Positions 62,437-64,000 of a DNA stretch of 64,000 bases are shown here, piece after piece (the first letter of the stretch is position 1; every line of letters starts with the position of its first letter). The DNA comes from Planctomycetota bacterium (lineage in GTDB: Bacteria > Planctomycetota > Planctomycetia > Pirellulales > Lacipirellulaceae): positions 62,001 to 126,000 of the forward strand of contig JAKOXH010000006.1 in the NCBI GenBank assembly GCA_029781135.1. The letters run 5' to 3'. The notes beneath the pieces were generated by a model that saw only the letters and a program-made list of their open reading frames with translations, was not told the DNA's origin and did not search any database. The position numbers and the translations under genes are program-made.

Positions 62437-63171
62437 ATGAATTCGATTTCCGTCGGCACGCGTGGCATCGACCAACAGTTGTTGCGCAACTACCAGCGCA
62501 GTAACGAACGGCTGCAGACGTCGGTCGAACGGCTGTCGACCGGCAAGCGAATTAACCACCCCAAGGATGACCCGGCCGGTTTTATTGCCGCCGAAGAACT
62601 GCGGCGCGACTTAACTGATCTGAAAGCGAGACTGCACGGTATTTCCGCGGACCGGCTCAACGTTAATCAACAGCAATCGGGACTGGGAGCAATTCAAAAC
62701 GCTCTTGCGGATCTGCAGAGCCGCTTGACCGCTGTGCCCGATACTTTCATTTCGGCCGACGAGCGGGCAGCCATCGAAAGTGAAATTAATCAGGCGGCCG
62801 ACGCGATCAAGCGAGTCGCGCAATATACCGGCGTCAAGGGAGCCGGACGGCTGCGTAATGGCGACGGAACCGACTTTTTCGCTGAGTCTGCCAGGGAACG
62901 CATTGATGCTCAATCGAATAGCGTGGCCGCGGACCGTGCCTCGCTTGCGACCTACGAGCGCACCCAACTCGATACGTTCGAGCAGTTGTACCAGGACCAA
63001 ACCGCCATCACGACCGAGGCCCTGAGCCAGATCGAAGACACCGATTTTGCCGCCGAAACGGCGAACTTCATACAATCCCGGATCTTATCGCAAAGTGCGA
63101 TGGCCGCGCTCAGCTACTCCAACCGCCAGCATGTCCAGCAGATGACGACCTTGTTGAATGCGGTCGCTTGA
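62437..63171 (+). CDS. minimal flagellin (D0/D1 only)
   Basis: A 244-residue flagellin-domain protein. The N-terminal D0/D1 helices include NERLQTSVERLSTGKRINHP, DDPAGFIAAEELRRDL and NVNQQQSGLGAIQNALADLQ. The C-terminal helices include ALSQIEDTDFAAETANFIQS and SRILSQSAMAALSYSNRQHV. The variable D2/D3 domains are missing, giving a length about half that of typical flagellins. It should polymerise as a filament or hook-junction-like subunit. GGAA seven bases before ATG 62437. No other flagellar gene is in the window. Confidence 0.88.
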   Translation: MNSISVGTRGIDQQLLRNYQRSNERLQTSVERLSTGKRINHPKDDPAGFIAAEELRRDLTDLKARLHGISADRLNVNQQQSGLGAIQNALADLQSRLTAVPDTFISADERAAIESEINQAADAIKRVAQYTGVKGAGRLRNGDGTDFFAESARERIDAQSNSVAADRASLATYERTQLDTFEQLYQDQTAITTEALSQIEDTDFAAETANFIQSRILSQSAMAALSYSNRQHVQQMTTLLNAVA

Positions 63172-63321
63172 AATATTCGGCGGGGATTTGAATGGGCGCG
63201 GTTGGGCGGCAACTTGTTTGCATCCGACTCGTGAAGATACGATAATTTGTTTGCGATGGAGAATCACTAAGTTCATGCGCTCGCTGATACGCGCTAGTTG
63301 TTTGCACAAGGGACTCTTTCA

Positions 63322-63711
63322 ATGACGGCGCCGCCAGCGGTTTCCAGCTATCATTGGCCGGACGGTGTCGATGGCGTGCTAACCGCTGGTTATCTCGCGC
63401 TGATCTGCGGCATTTTCATCGCCGGCTACGGCTGCATGGTACTCGATATCCGCGCCTATCTCCGTTCTTTGCGACGGGCTTTGGTCGTCATTACCCATTA
63501 CAAGATCGAACTGCCCGATTGGGTGCGTCGCGAAACGCCCCGTTGCCTGCAAGCGCTCGATCTACATTTGCCGTGTACAGTCGAGGATGTGCTGAATGCT
63601 TATCGGCGGAAGGTAAAGATTCTGCATCCCGATCGCGGCGGCAAGCGGCGGGATTTTTTGCAGTTGCAGCAACATTTTGAACAGGCCATGGCACTTGTCG
63701 AACGGAAGTGA
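63322..63711 (+). CDS. membrane-anchored J-domain protein
   Basis: A 129-residue protein. A transmembrane helix (about residues 22-42, AGYLALICGIFIAGYGCMVL) is followed by a C-terminal J-domain: VEDVLNAYRRKVKILHPDRG with the HPD motif, then FLQLQQHFEQAMALV. J-domains stimulate DnaK ATPase; membrane anchoring would recruit DnaK to the inner membrane. AAGGGA upstream supports ATG 63322. It follows the flagellin by 150 bases. Confidence 0.8.
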   Translation: MTAPPAVSSYHWPDGVDGVLTAGYLALICGIFIAGYGCMVLDIRAYLRSLRRALVVITHYKIELPDWVRRETPRCLQALDLHLPCTVEDVLNAYRRKVKILHPDRGGKRRDFLQLQQHFEQAMALVERK

Positions 63712-63743
63712 CTCACAAGGCACGCGGGTAATGTGAGTTTCAA

Positions 63744-63774
63744 ACGCCGAGTTCTTGGTAATCGCTCTCGGCGT
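63744..63774. terminator. possible hairpin between convergent genes
   Basis: ACGCCGAG (63744-63751) pairs with CTCGGCGT (63767-63774) across a 15-base loop. There is no T run on either side, so termination is uncertain. Confidence 0.35.
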
Positions 63775-63792
63775 GGAAATGCCACGAGTAGT

Positions 63793-64000
63793 TTAGTTTC
63801 GCTGATAGCGCAGCAGGCGGTACGTTTTGTGCTTTTGAAAATTCGCCGCACTACGCTCGTGCGTAAAATACTTGCGCCGCGCTTTGGCCAGCTTGTGGCG
63901 GAAGAACCAATTTACGAACTTGAATATCCACGGATGGGTCGCCAATGCAGCCGCATCAACTTCGTTCCAAATCGGCTGGAGCACTTCGGTAAACGCGCTA
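63793..64000 (-). CDS. C-terminal end of an unidentified protein
   Basis: The frame is open to the right edge. The visible 68 residues end with HPWIFKFVNWFFRHKLAKAR and FTHERSAANFQKHKTYRLLR, basic and aromatic. I do not recognise the family. It is convergent with the J-domain gene. Confidence 0.5.
   Translation of the reverse strand, partial: SAFTEVLQPIWNEVDAAALATHPWIFKFVNWFFRHKLAKARRKYFTHERSAANFQKHKTYRLLRYQRN

Overview
The window looks like chromosome of a Planctomycetota bacterium, probably of the Pirellulales. The evidence is a DUF1553/DUF1501 cytochrome-associated gene pair, a PEP-CTERM protein with a dockerin-like tail, many secreted Gfo/Idh/MocA and FG-GAP proteins with Sec or Tat signals, a kinase-like/SUMF1 fusion, and GC-rich codon use with short palindromic repeats in most intergenic gaps. 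The taxonomic call is inference; there is no rRNA or tRNA gene in view.

Layout. 1-7.6 kb: tail of a LamG/DUF1553 protein, DUF1501 protein, PEP-CTERM protein, a toxin-tail/immunity-like remnant and an MFS transporter. 7.64-12.4 kb: a sharply AT-rich integrated element. It carries a tyrosine recombinase, a small acidic protein, four small genes (two with DnaG-like zinc ribbons, two with helix-turn-helix motifs), repeated AAAGGATAG motifs near both ends, and about 1.6 kb without ORFs. Part of that stretch, about 850 bases, is dense in complementary helices and looks like a large structured RNA. 12.5-22.7 kb: oxidoreductase, FG-GAP protein, HigBA-like toxin-antitoxin pair, BNR-4 protein, divergent nagB and nagA, a secreted methyltransferase, a nucleotidyltransferase and a MetE-like protein. 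23-31 kb: alpha-glucan/trehalose block (treZ and treY divergent, then glgX) and a creatininase-family amidohydrolase. 31.3-35 kb: two overlapping Gfo/Idh/MocA genes and a threonine-aldolase-like enzyme.

35-50.3 kb: a long minus-strand Tad/Flp pilus locus (Flp pilin, prepilin peptidase, three TadE-like and one TadG-like pseudopilins, CpaB-like protein, TadB, TadC, two CpaF-type ATPases). One ATPase has an N-terminal FHA domain, and a separate FHA-membrane protein is also present. No secretin or TadZ/CpaE is visible. Divergent from it is a pseudokinase-PEGA-SUMF1 fusion (50.5-53.2 kb), so FHA domains and a catalytically degenerate kinase sit together.

53-59.5 kb: a sulfatase pseudogene, then a small lipid/polyketide-like cluster (alpha-oxoamine synthase, acyl carrier protein, DUF6134-like secreted protein, chain-length-factor-like protein, ketosynthase). 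A second, broken copy of the SUMF1 3' end follows, so the cluster lies between two near-identical segments. 59.9-64 kb: acyltransferase-3/SGNH protein, a minimal flagellin, a membrane J-domain protein and the end of an unidentified gene.

Repeats are a major theme. At least eight families of palindromes occur, one of which supplies gene stop codons. There are also two copies of a roughly 175-bp inverted-repeat element and two copies of a roughly 210-230-bp multi-hairpin element inside the tad locus.
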